Source of the DNA: Kineosporia mesophila
GTDB lineage: Bacteria; Actinomycetota; Actinomycetes; Actinomycetales; Kineosporiaceae
Direction of reading: 5' to 3'
Length of the DNA stretch: 64,000 bases
Assembly: GCF_021129235.1 (NCBI RefSeq)
Contig: NZ_JAJOMA010000010.1
Span: 1 to 64,000 of the forward strand
Shown: piece by piece, positions 7,292-16,509 of the stretch
How the letters are laid out: the number at the start of each line of letters is the position of its first letter
How positions within the stretch are numbered: position 1 is the first letter of the stretch
Translations under genes and position numbers: made by a program
Notes under the pieces: generated by a model
The model's database searches: none
Told to the model about the DNA's origin: nothing
Seen by the model: only the letters and a program-made list of their open reading frames with translations

Positions 7292-9046
7292 GTGTCGAAG
7301 TACGCCGAATGTGCCCTCCTGCCCGCTTTCCATCAGGATGGGCTCGTGAAGCTGGTTCCCCTTGCATACAGAATCCGCCGACTGGCCCGCACCCGACTCG
7401 GCCTGGCCCGGCTTCGCCCCGGTCAGCTCGACGCCGTGAAGGCCTTGTCGAAGGGCCGCGACGTGCTGGTCGTGATGCCCACCGGCGCGGGCAAGTCCGC
7501 TGTCTACCAGCTGGCCGGGCTGATGCTCGACGGGCCGACCGTGGTGGTGTCGCCGCTGATCGCCCTGCAGCGCGACCAGCTGGAGGGTCTGGCCAAGCAC
7601 GGCGAGAACGCCGGGCTGGGGGCCGTGGCGGTGAACTCCGCGCAGAGTCGCGGCGTGACCGATGACGCCTGGGACTCGCTGACGGCCGGTGACGCGGAGT
7701 TCATGTTCCTCGCCCCGGAGCAGCTGGCCAATGCCACGGTGCTGGAAAAGCTTTCCAAGCTCAATGTTTCACTGCTCGCAGTGGACGAGGCACACTGCGT
7801 GTCGGCGTGGGGTCACGACTTCCGCCCGCACTACCTGCGCATCGGCGACGTGATCGAGGCCCTCGGCCGGCCGCGCGTGGTGGCCCTGACGGCCACCGCG
7901 TCCCCGCCGGTGCGTGCCGAGATCGTCGAGCGCCTGAAGATGAACGACCCGGTGCGCATCGTCACCGGATTCGACCGGCCCAACCTGGAACTCCAGGTGC
8001 GGCGCTTCGTCGAGGCGCGGCACAAGGAGAAGGGCGTGATCGAGCGGGTGGCCTCGCTCGCGGGCAGCGGTCTGGTCTACACGGCCACGCGGCGTTCCAC
8101 CGAGGAGTACGCGGAGAAGCTGCGCGAGGCCGGGCGCACGGCCCGGGCGTACCACGCGGGGATGAAGGCGGCTGAGCGCGAAGCGGTGCACGCCGGGTTC
8201 CTGGACGGCGAGATCGACGTGGTGGTGGCCACTTCGGCGTTCGGAATGGGTATCAACAAGGCCGATGTGCGGTTCGTGGTGCATGCCGACGTGCCTGACT
8301 CGATCGACTCCTACTACCAGGAGATCGGCCGGGCCGGCCGCGACGGTGCCCCCGCGCTGATCTGTCTCTACTACCGTCCCGAAGACCTCTCCCTGCGGAA
8401 GTTCTTCGCCTCCGGTGGGCCCGACGAGGAGGTTCTCACCCAGGTCGCCGGGGCGGTGCGCGAGCACACCGAGGCCACCGGTTCGGTCGGGGCGACCGAA
8501 CTGCGGGAGGAGCTCGATCTCAGCGCCACCAAGCTCACCGGTGCCGTCAACCTCCTCGAACAGGCCGGCGCGGTGACGATGGAGGCGGGTTCCCGCCTCG
8601 CCTACACGGACGTGGCGGTCCCGGCGGCCGCCGCGGTCGTGGCCGCCGCCGCGGTCGACGCCGAGCACAGCCGGATGGACCGGTCGCGCATCGAGATGAT
8701 GCGGGGCTACGCCGAGACCACCGGATGCCGGCGAAAGTTTCTCCTGGGCTACTTCGGTGAGGAACTGGTGCTGCCGCCGGGTCAGGAGGGCTGCGGCACC
8801 TGCGACACCTGCCGTTCCGGCCTGGCCGCGGAGAGCGCGGAACCCGACGAGCGCGCCGTTCCGGTGCCCGCGGGGGCCGTCCGGTTCGACACGAACGACC
8901 GTGTGCGGCACCGGGTATGGGGGGCCGGCGTGGTGATGAGCGACGAGGCCGACCGGATCACCGTGCTCTTCGAGCAGGTCGGCTACCGCACCCTGGCGCT
9001 GGCCGTGATCGCGGCGGACGCCGAACTGCTGGTGCACGAAGACTGA
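7292..9046 (+). CDS. RecQ-family ATP-dependent DNA helicase
   Basis: 584 residues from GTG 7292, or 566 from the GTG at 7346; the region before residue 20 is poorly conserved in character, so the later start is possible. It has all superfamily-2 motifs: Walker A MPTGAGKSAVYQ (about 62-73), DEAH box in VDEAHCVSAWGHDFRP (165-168), the ALTATAS motif III, and QEIGRAGRDG motif VI. The zinc-binding subdomain is present (CRRKFLLGYFGEE...CGTCDTC). The typical winged-helix and HRDC regions are replaced by a short tail with DRVRHRVWGAGVV, which looks like a small beta-barrel. It unwinds DNA 3'-5' in recombination and repair. No LexA box is visible upstream. Confidence 0.9.
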   Translation: MSKYAECALLPAFHQDGLVKLVPLAYRIRRLARTRLGLARLRPGQLDAVKALSKGRDVLVVMPTGAGKSAVYQLAGLMLDGPTVVVSPLIALQRDQLEGLAKHGENAGLGAVAVNSAQSRGVTDDAWDSLTAGDAEFMFLAPEQLANATVLEKLSKLNVSLLAVDEAHCVSAWGHDFRPHYLRIGDVIEALGRPRVVALTATASPPVRAEIVERLKMNDPVRIVTGFDRPNLELQVRRFVEARHKEKGVIERVASLAGSGLVYTATRRSTEEYAEKLREAGRTARAYHAGMKAAEREAVHAGFLDGEIDVVVATSAFGMGINKADVRFVVHADVPDSIDSYYQEIGRAGRDGAPALICLYYRPEDLSLRKFFASGGPDEEVLTQVAGAVREHTEATGSVGATELREELDLSATKLTGAVNLLEQAGAVTMEAGSRLAYTDVAVPAAAAVVAAAAVDAEHSRMDRSRIEMMRGYAETTGCRRKFLLGYFGEELVLPPGQEGCGTCDTCRSGLAAESAEPDERAVPVPAGAVRFDTNDRVRHRVWGAGVVMSDEADRITVLFEQVGYRTLALAVIAADAELLVHED

Positions 9047-9059
9047 ACCACCACTGTTC

Positions 9060-9737
9060 TCATGAGAACAGCGGGAACCGGACCGCGTCGTCCTTCAATT
9101 TCCGGGTCTCGTCGCCGGTGAGGGCTCGCCGCCCGGTGCCGGTCAGGGCGTAGGTGACATCGTCCCAGCCGACCGGCTCCGGGTGTCCGAGCAGTCCGTC
9201 GAGCGTTTGACGGACGAGGTGGAGGGCGCTCGCGGGCGGGCCGGGTCGGGTGCCGGCGTCGGTCAGGTCGAGGTGGTGCACGGCGGCCTCGACGACCAGC
9301 GTGGACAGGAAGTCGTCGGTGGTCAGGCTGTGGCCCTGGGTGCTGATCAGGTCGTGGGGACGCGTGCGGGCGGCCAGGGTGCACGCGGCCGCGGTGGTCT
9401 CGGTGTAGGTCTCGACCAGCGATTCCCAGGGGTGGGCGACCGCGAGCGAGCGGACGACGCGGATCTGGCGGTTGTCCGGCTGCGCTGTTTCGGCAGTTTG
9501 GACGAAGCCGGCCCAGTACGTGACCGCGTCGCGGTCGGCGGGGCCCGGGGCAGGGGTGGCCAGCGCCACCAGGGCGCGTTGCGCGTCACCGAGCAGGTGC
9601 ACGATCAGGTCGCGCACGCTCCAGCCGGGCAGACGGGTGGCTCTCCAGCCGTCCTCCTCGGCCAGGGGGGCGATCAGCCGGGCCAGTTCGGTGTAGGCGT
9701 CGGTCAGGGCACTGACGATCGGGCGCTCGTCCGGCAT
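9060..9737 (-). CDS. Maleylpyruvate isomerase N-terminal / DinB_2-like protein
   Basis: A 225-residue protein with the helical-bundle signature of mycothiol-dependent maleylpyruvate isomerase N-terminal domains: TRLPGWSVRDLIVHLLGD near residues 34-51 and a C-terminal VVEAAVHHLDL with metal-ligand histidines. Family members use a metal site and often mycothiol in isomerisation or S-transfer reactions. Most paralogues, including this one, have no assigned substrate. The C-terminal DVTYALTGTGRRALTGDE block is usual for the TIGR03083-like actinobacterial group. It is convergent with the helicase gene, with 13 bases between the stops. Confidence 0.7.
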   Translation of the reverse strand: MPDERPIVSALTDAYTELARLIAPLAEEDGWRATRLPGWSVRDLIVHLLGDAQRALVALATPAPGPADRDAVTYWAGFVQTAETAQPDNRQIRVVRSLAVAHPWESLVETYTETTAAACTLAARTRPHDLISTQGHSLTTDDFLSTLVVEAAVHHLDLTDAGTRPGPPASALHLVRQTLDGLLGHPEPVGWDDVTYALTGTGRRALTGDETRKLKDDAVRFPLFS

Positions 9738-9823
9738 CCGAACAGTGTGCCTGGTGGGCGGGTGTCCGGGGAGTTGTCCACAGGCGGGAAAAGAGGTCGC
9801 GCCGAGCCGATAGAGTCGAAGGT

Positions 9824-12439
9824 ATGGGAAGCCCGAAATCTGCCGTCGACGGTCTCGAAGCCCGCTGGGGCGAGACCTGGGAGCGCGAAGGTACGTACCG
9901 GTTCGACCGGACCCGTGAGCGCTCCGAGATCTACTCCATCGACACGCCTCCGCCGACCGTATCGGGCTCCCTGCACGTCGGTCACGTCTTCAGTTACACG
10001 CAGACCGACACGATCGCCCGGTACCAGCGCATGTGCGGCCGCGAGGTGTTCTACCCGATGGGGTGGGACGACAACGGCCTGCCCACCGAGCGCCGGGTCG
10101 AGAACTTCTACGGCATCCGCTGCGACCCGTCGGTTCCCTACGAGGAATCGTTCACGCCCCCGGCCAAGGTGCCGTCCAAGCGCCAGGACTTCATCGCGGT
10201 CAGCCGCCGTAAGTTCGTCGAGTTCTGCGAAGAGCTGACGGCGACCGACGAGAAGGTCTTCGAGCAGCTGTGGCGCACGCTCGGCCTGTCGGTCGACTGG
10301 TCGCTGACCTACTCCACGGTCTCGCAGAAGTCGCAGAAGATCAGTCAGCGCGCGTTCCTGCGGAACTTCGAGCGGGGTGAGGCGTACTCGTCCGAGGCGC
10401 CGAGCCTGTGGGATACCACCTTCCAGACCGCGGTCGCGCAGGCCGAGCTGGAAGACCGGGAGCGTCCGGGCGCCTATCACGACCTGCGGTTCCACCGTGC
10501 GGGCGGCGAGGGCGTCACGATCTCCACCACACGCCCGGAGCTGCTGGCCGCCTGTGTCGCGCTGGTCGCGCACCCCGACGACGAGCGTTATCAGCCGCTG
10601 TTCGGCACCACCGTCACCACGCCGGTGTTCGGTGTCGAGGTGCCGGTCGTCGCGCACCGCCTGGCCCAGATCGACAAGGGCACGGGTATCGCGATGATCT
10701 GTACGTTCGGTGACCTCACCGACGTGATCTGGTGGCGTGAGCTCGAGCTGCCGACCCGCCCGATCGTCACCAAGACCGGCCGCATCACCTCGGAGACGCC
10801 GGCCTGGCTGACCACCGACGCGGGCCGTGAGGCCTTCGCCCAGGTCGCCGGCAAGTCGATGTTCGGGGCGCAGCAGTCCACGGTCGAGCTGCTGAAGGAG
10901 TCGGGCGATCTGCTGGCCGACCCGAAGCCGATCACGCACCCGGTCAAGTTCTTCGAGAAGGGTGACCGGCCGCTGGAGATCGTCACCAGCCGGCAGTGGT
11001 ACATCCGTAACGGCGGGCGCTCCGAGCAGGTCCGTGACGACCTGATCGCGCGGGGCAAAGACCTGCACTGGACGCCGGAGCACATGCGGCACCGGTACGA
11101 GAACTGGGTCGAGGGCCTGAACGGCGACTGGCTGGTCTCCCGTCAGCGATTCTTCGGTGTGCCGATCCCGCTGTGGTACCCGCTCGACGCCGACGGCGAG
11201 CCGCAGTACGACCAGCCGATCGTGCCCGGCGACGCGTATCTGCCGGTCGACCCGCAGTCGCACGTGCCGGACGGTTACACGGCCGAGCAGCGCAACCAGC
11301 CGGGCGGTTTCACCGGTGACCCGGACGTCATGGACACCTGGGCCACCTCGTCGCTGACCCCGCAGATCGCCACCGGGTGGAGCGAGGACGACGACCTGTT
11401 CGCCCGTACCTTCCCGATGGACCTGCGCCCGCAGGGGCACGACATCATCCGGACCTGGCTGTTCTCCACCATGGTCCGCAGCCACTACGAGCACGACTCG
11501 CTGCCGTGGACGCACACCAACCTGTCCGGGTGGATCCTCGACCCCGACCGCAAGAAGATGTCCAAGTCCAAGGGTAATGTCGTGGTCCCGACCGACCTGC
11601 TGGAGCAGCACGGCGCCGACGCGGTGCGGTACTGGGCCACCAGCGCCCGGCTGGGTGTCGACACCGCTTTCGACCCGGGCCAGATGAAGATCGGGCGGCG
11701 CCTGGCGATGAAGGTGCTCAACGCGTCGAAGTTCGCGCTGGGCTTCGGTTCCGGGTCGGGCGTGGTCGAGGGTGCGATCACCGAGCCGGTCGACGAGGCC
11801 CTGCTGACGCAGCTCGTCGCGCTGGTCGAGGAGGCCACGAAGGCGTTCGAGGCGTACGACTACTCGAAGGCCCTGAAGCAGACCGAAGAGTTCTTCTGGC
11901 AGTTCTGCGACGACTACCTCGAGCTGGTCAAAGACCGCGCCTACGGTGAGGGCGAGGGTGCCGTCTCGGCCCGGACCACGCTGCGCACGGCGGTCTCCAC
12001 GGTGCTGCGTCTGCTGGCGCCGTTCCTGCCGTACGTCACCGAAGAGGCCTGGTCGATGGCCACCCTCGAGAATGGCCAGCGGCTGCCCGGTTTCGCCGGC
12101 GGCTCGATCCACCGCTCGGCCTGGCCGTCGCCGGTCGAGGTCCGCGACCTGCTCAAGGGCTCGGACGAGCCGGTCACCGGCGAGGTCTCGGTGCTCGTGG
12201 TCGCCGCCGACGTGCTCCGCCAGATCCGTAAGGCCAAGTCCGACGCCAAGAAGTCGGTGCGCTCGGAGGTGGAGAAGGTCGTGGTCCACGACACCACGGC
12301 CCGCATCACCGCCGTCCAGGCCGTGCTCGGTGACCTGAAGGCCGCGGGCACCGTGGCCGAGCTGACCACGGTCGCGGTGGACGAGGCCGACGCCAGGGTC
12401 GAGGTCACCCTCAAGGAGACCGAGCCCACCGCCGGCTGA
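9824..12439 (+). CDS. valS: Valyl-tRNA synthetase
   Basis: An 871-residue class I aminoacyl-tRNA synthetase. The signature sequences are the HIGH-type motif HVGH (residues 51-54) in PPPTVSGSLHVGHVF, GWDDNGLPTERRVEN after it, the editing (CP1) domain with ISTTRPELL, and KMSKS at about 578-582 in DPDRKKMSKSKGN. The anticodon-binding helical domain and a short C-terminal helical arm follow. It attaches valine to tRNA-Val and hydrolyses mis-charged threonine. Length is normal for the shorter bacterial/archaeal-like ValRS branch. The gene is single, with its own hairpin downstream; a tRNA-Val gene lies elsewhere in this window at 43.6 kb. Confidence 0.95.
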   Translation: MGSPKSAVDGLEARWGETWEREGTYRFDRTRERSEIYSIDTPPPTVSGSLHVGHVFSYTQTDTIARYQRMCGREVFYPMGWDDNGLPTERRVENFYGIRCDPSVPYEESFTPPAKVPSKRQDFIAVSRRKFVEFCEELTATDEKVFEQLWRTLGLSVDWSLTYSTVSQKSQKISQRAFLRNFERGEAYSSEAPSLWDTTFQTAVAQAELEDRERPGAYHDLRFHRAGGEGVTISTTRPELLAACVALVAHPDDERYQPLFGTTVTTPVFGVEVPVVAHRLAQIDKGTGIAMICTFGDLTDVIWWRELELPTRPIVTKTGRITSETPAWLTTDAGREAFAQVAGKSMFGAQQSTVELLKESGDLLADPKPITHPVKFFEKGDRPLEIVTSRQWYIRNGGRSEQVRDDLIARGKDLHWTPEHMRHRYENWVEGLNGDWLVSRQRFFGVPIPLWYPLDADGEPQYDQPIVPGDAYLPVDPQSHVPDGYTAEQRNQPGGFTGDPDVMDTWATSSLTPQIATGWSEDDDLFARTFPMDLRPQGHDIIRTWLFSTMVRSHYEHDSLPWTHTNLSGWILDPDRKKMSKSKGNVVVPTDLLEQHGADAVRYWATSARLGVDTAFDPGQMKIGRRLAMKVLNASKFALGFGSGSGVVEGAITEPVDEALLTQLVALVEEATKAFEAYDYSKALKQTEEFFWQFCDDYLELVKDRAYGEGEGAVSARTTLRTAVSTVLRLLAPFLPYVTEEAWSMATLENGQRLPGFAGGSIHRSAWPSPVEVRDLLKGSDEPVTGEVSVLVVAADVLRQIRKAKSDAKKSVRSEVEKVVVHDTTARITAVQAVLGDLKAAGTVAELTTVAVDEADARVEVTLKETEPTAG

Positions 12440-12480
12440 CCCCACCCCGGGCCTCACCCGGCTGAACCCCGCAACGGCCG

Positions 12481-12521
12481 AAGGGCCGGTACCGACCTGT
12501 CACGGGTCGGTACCGGCCCTT
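12481..12521 (+). terminator. Hairpin downstream of valS
   Basis: A perfect 17-bp inverted repeat (12481-12497 with 12505-12521, 7-base loop) sits 41 bases after the valS stop. There is no T-run beyond TT. Confidence 0.65.
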
Positions 12522-12588
12522 CGTCATGTCCTGTCCTGGTCGCTGAGCCGTTGGGCCGTGCTGCACCCCTCAACCCCAACCCCCTGTT

Positions 12589-12677
12589 CGTGATCATGCA
12601 AATCCCCCAGCCTTCGGCCGGGAGGTGCCCCCACTCCCCGGCGTTCTAGAACTCTGGGGAGGTTTTGCATGATCACG
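12589..12677. repeat. Dispersed palindromic repeat, copy A
   Basis: An 89-base element whose ends are inverted copies (CGTGATCATGCA and TGCATGATCACG). It contains an inner CCTTCGG-type segment and the palindrome GTTCTAGAAC. It is nearly identical to copy B at 17378-17489 apart from an insertion there. Together with the valS hairpin it fills the 344-base gap between valS and the next gene. Confidence 0.8.
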
Positions 12678-12783
12678 GAAGGTTGGGGGGTGGGCGGTGG
12701 CGTGCTCACGTCATGCCTTCTCCACCCTGATCTCCACCCCTGGGTCCAGGTGTTGCGGGCCGCTGAACAGCAAGCTTGAGCAC

Positions 12784-13308
12784 ATGACAACGACTCAGTG
12801 GATCACCGACATCGCCCTTCTCCTCGTGGTCTTCCGGCAGCTGCGGGAGAGCCGGCTCGACCTGAAGAGTTTCCTTCTGCCGCTGGGCATCGTGAGCTTC
12901 GTGGTGCATCAGTACCTGAACTCGGTACCGACCGGCGGCAACGACCTGGTGCTGGTCGGCCTGCTGATCGCGGTCGGCGCGGCGCTCGGGATCGCCGGGG
13001 GGATCTACACCCGGGTCCGGGCCGTGGGGGAGCACGTGCTGATCAAGGCCGGCGTCGTCTCGGCGGTGCTGTGGGTGCTGGGGATGGGGTCGCGGATGAC
13101 CTTCCAGCTGTGGAGCGAGCACGGGGGTGCGGACGACATCGCGCGGTTCAGTGTCGCCCACTCGATCACCAGCGACCAGGCCTGGGTGGCGGCGTTCGTC
13201 CTGATGGCGCTCACCGAGGTGGTCACCCGGCTGGGCACGATCTACCTGCGCTCGCGGATGGTGCAGGCCCCCGCGCAGCCGGTCCGGGTGCCGGCTCCGG
13301 TGTCCTAG
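12784..13308 (+). CDS. Polytopic membrane protein upstream of a two-component system
   Basis: 174 residues starting at ATG 12784 (MTTTQWITDIALLLVVF). About four to five hydrophobic segments are visible (residues roughly 7-17, 34-45, 55-75, 86-100 and 131-150), with no catalytic motif. The stop lies only 3 bases before the histidine kinase start, so the three genes probably form one transcript. I do not recognise the family with certainty; the 'R.lr..rl.....llP' beginning recalls the DUF1453/CcdC group. It could be a sensory or target membrane partner of the kinase, by position only. Confidence 0.6.
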   Translation: MTTTQWITDIALLLVVFRQLRESRLDLKSFLLPLGIVSFVVHQYLNSVPTGGNDLVLVGLLIAVGAALGIAGGIYTRVRAVGEHVLIKAGVVSAVLWVLGMGSRMTFQLWSEHGGADDIARFSVAHSITSDQAWVAAFVLMALTEVVTRLGTIYLRSRMVQAPAQPVRVPAPVS

Positions 13309-13311
13309 ACC

Positions 13312-14481
13312 GTGCGTTATGGTCTGGGCGTGCCGGTGCCCCAGGTCGAGACCCCGGCCGCCCCGAACCAGATCCTGCAGTTCGTGGCCAGCGCGGCGAT
13401 CATCGCCTCGGCCCTGACCACGGTGCGTCCGCTCGGCACCTCCGGCTGGGCCCTGGCCGCCGCGATCCTGCTCCCGCTGAACTGCCTGTTCCTGGCCATG
13501 CGGCATCTGCCCGCCCGGGTGCTGCCCGACCGGCCGGCCGTGATCTGGCTGGTGGTGGCGGCGTTCGCGGTCGCCGCCCTGATGACCGCCGCGAGCCAGG
13601 GCACGGCCTACCTCTTCGCCTACTTCCTCGCCGGGCACGCCGGGCTGCGGCTGCAGACCCGCCCGGCGGCCCTCGTCGCGAGCCTGATCGGTGGCCTCAC
13701 CGCGCTGGTGCTGCTGATCGGGATCGGGCCGGGCGAGAGCGAGATCCCCTGGGTGATCGGCCTCACCACCGGGCTGCCGGTGCTGATCGGCATGGTGAAC
13801 CGGTCGCACCGCCAGGCCCTGGTCTCGGCCCTGGAGGCGGCCCGGTCGTCCGAGCGGGCCGCGAAGGCCGAGGCCCGGTCGGTGCTGCTGGCGGAACGGG
13901 CCCGGATCGCCCGCGACGTGCACGACGTGCTCGCGCACTCGCTGGCCGGGGTGAACATGCAGCTGGAACTGGCCGACGCGTTGCTCGAGACCGGGGATCT
14001 GGAGCGGGTGCGCACGGCCACCGACCGGGCCCACAGCCTGGTGAAAGAAAGCCTGCAGCAGGCTCAGTGGACCGTTCACGCACTGCGCGAGGACACCCTG
14101 CCGCTGCTCGACAGCCTGACCGCGATGCTCGACTCCTCCGGTCATCACGACGCCCTCACGGTCACCGGCGAGGTGGGCGAGATACCGGCCGCCGCCGTGC
14201 AGAACCTGCTGCGGATCGCGCAGGAGTCCCTGACCAACGCCGCCCGTCACGCCCCGGGAGGGCCCGTGCACCTGGAACTTGACCACCGGCCCGGCGAGAT
14301 CGCCCTGACGGTGACGAACGGGCCTGCTACCAGGGCGATCACGAACGGGACGAGCAGCGGGATGGGGTTGGTGGGCATGCGTGAGCGGGTGGCGCTGCTG
14401 CAGGGGACGCTCACGGTGGGGCCGGTCACCGACGGCACCGACGCGGGTGGCTGGCGGGTCGCGGCCGTGGTGCCGGCATGA
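13312..14481 (+). CDS. Sensor histidine kinase (HisKA_3, NarL/DesK type)
   Basis: 389 residues from GTG 13312; GTG 13330 is an alternative. The N-terminal half has about five or six membrane-spanning segments without a large extracellular loop, which suggests intramembrane sensing. It is followed by a short coiled linker and the dimerisation box ERARIARDVHDVLAHSL with phospho-acceptor His204. The ATPase domain has the N box (LLRIAQESLTNAARHA) and G box (GMGLVGMRERV). It autophosphorylates and passes phosphate to the adjacent response regulator, whose start codon overlaps this stop (ATGA). The stimulus is unknown. Confidence 0.9.
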   Translation: MRYGLGVPVPQVETPAAPNQILQFVASAAIIASALTTVRPLGTSGWALAAAILLPLNCLFLAMRHLPARVLPDRPAVIWLVVAAFAVAALMTAASQGTAYLFAYFLAGHAGLRLQTRPAALVASLIGGLTALVLLIGIGPGESEIPWVIGLTTGLPVLIGMVNRSHRQALVSALEAARSSERAAKAEARSVLLAERARIARDVHDVLAHSLAGVNMQLELADALLETGDLERVRTATDRAHSLVKESLQQAQWTVHALREDTLPLLDSLTAMLDSSGHHDALTVTGEVGEIPAAAVQNLLRIAQESLTNAARHAPGGPVHLELDHRPGEIALTVTNGPATRAITNGTSSGMGLVGMRERVALLQGTLTVGPVTDGTDAGGWRVAAVVPA

Positions 14482-15122
14482 GCGCGATCCGGGTGGTGGT
14501 GGCCGACGACCAGGCCGCCGTGCGGGAACCGCTGGCGGCGGTGCTCGACCTGTCCGACGACATCGACGTGGTCGACGCGGTCGCCGACGGGGCGCAGGTC
14601 CTGGAGACCCTGGCCCGGGAACCGGTCGACGTGGTGCTGATGGATCTGCGGATGCCCGGCCTGGACGGCATCGAGACCACTCGCCGGCTGAGCGAGGAGT
14701 ACCCGGACGTCGCCGTGGTCGTCCTGACCACGTTCGCCGACGACGAGTCGATCCTCGCGGCGCTCAGCGCGGGGGCACGGGGTTACCTGACCAAGAACTC
14801 GGGCAGGCAGGACATCACGCGCGCCATTCGCGCGGCCTCCGCGGGCCAGTCCGTGCTCGACCGGGCCGTCCAGGACCGACTGCTGGCGAGCGTCCGCAAT
14901 TCTGTGCGGACCACCGAACCCGAGCTGCCCGCCGACCTGACCCCTCGTGAACGCGAGGTCTTCGCCGCGATCGGCCTGGGGCTCTCGAACCGGGGCATCG
15001 CCGAGAAGCTCTTCATCAGCGAGGCCACGGTCAAGACCCACATCAACAACCTGTTCGCCAAGGCCGGTATCCGCGACCGGGCCGAGGCGGTGCGCCGGGC
15101 GATCAGCGCGGGACTTGCCTAG
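14478..15122 (+). CDS. NarL/FixJ-type response regulator
   Basis: 214 residues. The receiver domain has the acidic pair Asp10-Asp11, phospho-acceptor Asp56 (VVLMDLRMPG), and the conserved Thr and Lys (VVVLTTF, GYLTKNSG). The C-terminal LuxR-type helix-turn-helix is complete (LTPREREVFAAIGLGLSNRGIAEKL...ATVKTHINN). It would bind DNA as a dimer when phosphorylated by the preceding kinase. The ATG overlaps the kinase stop by 4 bases, indicating translational coupling. Its own stop overlaps the stop of the convergent NUDIX gene within CTAG (15119-15122). Confidence 0.93.
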   Translation: MSAIRVVVADDQAAVREPLAAVLDLSDDIDVVDAVADGAQVLETLAREPVDVVLMDLRMPGLDGIETTRRLSEEYPDVAVVVLTTFADDESILAALSAGARGYLTKNSGRQDITRAIRAASAGQSVLDRAVQDRLLASVRNSVRTTEPELPADLTPREREVFAAIGLGLSNRGIAEKLFISEATVKTHINNLFAKAGIRDRAEAVRRAISAGLA

Positions 15123-15598
15123 GGGGTGAGCTTCTGGCTGAGAGTGGTCAGGATCGACCCCTGGCTCTTGACCAGCTTCGTCGCGGCGGTGTCGAGGTCG
15201 AACCAGCCGGCCCGGTCCATCTCCGGGAACTCCTGGATGTTGCCCGAACCCCGCGGCCACTCCATCTCGAAGAGGTTGCTGGAGAAGGTCGAGACGTCGT
15301 GGTCGCCGTGCACCGCGAACGTCGTGATCACCTTTCCGCTGGACGTTTTCGTGTCGCCCAGCTCCAGGTAGGGCCCCTCCGGGGAGGGTGAGCCCATCTC
15401 CTCGTGGAACTCCCGCCGGGCGGCGGTCAGGGCGTCTTCCCCGGGCTCGAACAGGCCCTTGGGGATCGACCAGGCGTGATCTTCCTTGTGCGCCCACAGC
15501 GGTCCGCCCATGTGCGCGATCAGCACCTCCAGATCGCCGTTCGGGTCGAACCGGTAGACCAGCATTGCCGCGCTTCTCGTCACCACGGGCAGCATCAT
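15119..15598 (-). CDS. NUDIX hydrolase
   Basis: I chose the ATG at 15598, giving 159 residues and no overlap with the upstream GNAT gene; the frame is open to 15664, and 15595 or 15565 are also possible starts. The NUDIX box is complete: G-LFEPG-E...AARREFHEEMG, with the REFHEE glutamates that coordinate metal. The surrounding strands (AAMLVYR at the start, VITTFAVHGD) fit the 'NUDIX domain / NTP pyrophosphohydrolase with DUF2nd' type. It would hydrolyse a nucleoside diphosphate linked to another moiety; the substrate is unknown. It lies on the minus strand immediately downstream of a GNAT gene, possibly co-transcribed. Confidence 0.85.
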   Translation of the reverse strand: MMLPVVTRSAAMLVYRFDPNGDLEVLIAHMGGPLWAHKEDHAWSIPKGLFEPGEDALTAARREFHEEMGSPSPEGPYLELGDTKTSSGKVITTFAVHGDHDVSTFSSNLFEMEWPRGSGNIQEFPEMDRAGWFDLDTAATKLVKSQGSILTTLSQKLTP

Positions 15599-15639
15599 GC
15601 CCGACCCGGCTCCCGGAACGGCGACCCGACGCCGCGCGT

Positions 15640-16350
15640 TCAGCTCCTGCGCACGTACCAGCAACCGGTGGACACCGTGCGGTAACCCAGCCGTTCGTAC
15701 AGCGACTGTGCCGGCGGCGTCGACACCAGCACCGCGGGAAGATCCGGACGGGCGGCGAGCATCGAGGTCAGCAGCGTGGCCCCCAGCCCCGACCCCCGGT
15801 GCTGCGGCAGGCTGGCCAGCCAGTAGGTGCCCAGGCAGTGGCCGTCGTCGTAACTGACCCCGGCGGCCACCGGATCGCCGTCGCGCACGGCGAGCCAGGT
15901 CTGCCAGCCCGGCCGGTCGAGCACGTAGGGCGGGAAGAGCTGCCCGGGCCGCAGCTCGGGGCGGGGGAAACCCTCGATGATCACGCGGTCGGCCCGGGCC
16001 AGGTCGTCCTCGGTCGAGACCGCGACCACGTCGGCTCCCGGCCTCACCCCGACCGGTCCGGCCGGGCGGGTCATCACCGGGAGCGGGATCATCCGCGCGC
16101 CCTGCGGCAGCCGCACGCCGCCGACCCCGAACGGGTCCCAGACCGCGTTGCGTTCTCCCTGCACGGGGGTGTCGAGCAGTTCCTCGATCCGGGCCGGCGA
16201 CAACGGCCTGCGGGTGTTGATCTCGCCGCCGCTCGTGGTCAGCCGCGAGAACACGTCGTCGCCGTCGGGCAGCCCGGACGTGGGCAGATCCATCGCGCTC
16301 CAGCGCGCCGCGGTGTTCGCGGCGTGCAGCCAGACAGCGGTGTCACTCAT
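15640..16350 (-). CDS. GNAT-family N-acetyltransferase
   Basis: 236 residues from the ATG at 16350 (MSDTAVWLHAANTAARW), which has AGAAGGG upstream; an ATG at 16374 is in frame and would add eight residues. The C-terminal half is the GNAT domain: WLAVRDGDPVAAGVSYDDG, then motif A-like QHRGSGLGATLLTSML, and the closing YERLGYRTVST strand. The N-terminal half has no clear motif and may be an inactive GNAT-like domain or a substrate-binding region. Acetyl acceptor unknown. Confidence 0.78.
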   Translation of the reverse strand: MSDTAVWLHAANTAARWSAMDLPTSGLPDGDDVFSRLTTSGGEINTRRPLSPARIEELLDTPVQGERNAVWDPFGVGGVRLPQGARMIPLPVMTRPAGPVGVRPGADVVAVSTEDDLARADRVIIEGFPRPELRPGQLFPPYVLDRPGWQTWLAVRDGDPVAAGVSYDDGHCLGTYWLASLPQHRGSGLGATLLTSMLAARPDLPAVLVSTPPAQSLYERLGYRTVSTGCWYVRRS

Positions 16351-16509
16351 GGTGCGTGGTGCCCTTCTTTTCATGGTGGACGTCGGTGAGCACCGGCGGT
16401 GGTCGGCTCACGGACGGCTCCGGTGGGCCTCCAGGATCGCGTGGGTTCGGTGTCACCCGTTCACTGGGGCATGATCGGGTGCGTGGGATCTCGGAACACG
16501 GTGCGGCGG

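Noticed and set aside
9704-12457. A 917-codon open frame antisense to valS
   Set aside because: It lies fully opposite a confidently identified valS gene, its translation is rich in Arg/Gly/His/Asp with no domain, and long antisense frames are expected in high-GC DNA with G/C third positions.
12589-12677. CRISPR array or insertion sequence for the GTGATCATGC repeats
   Set aside because: The copies are single and dispersed, not tandem with spacers, and they contain no transposase; they are called dispersed palindromes instead.
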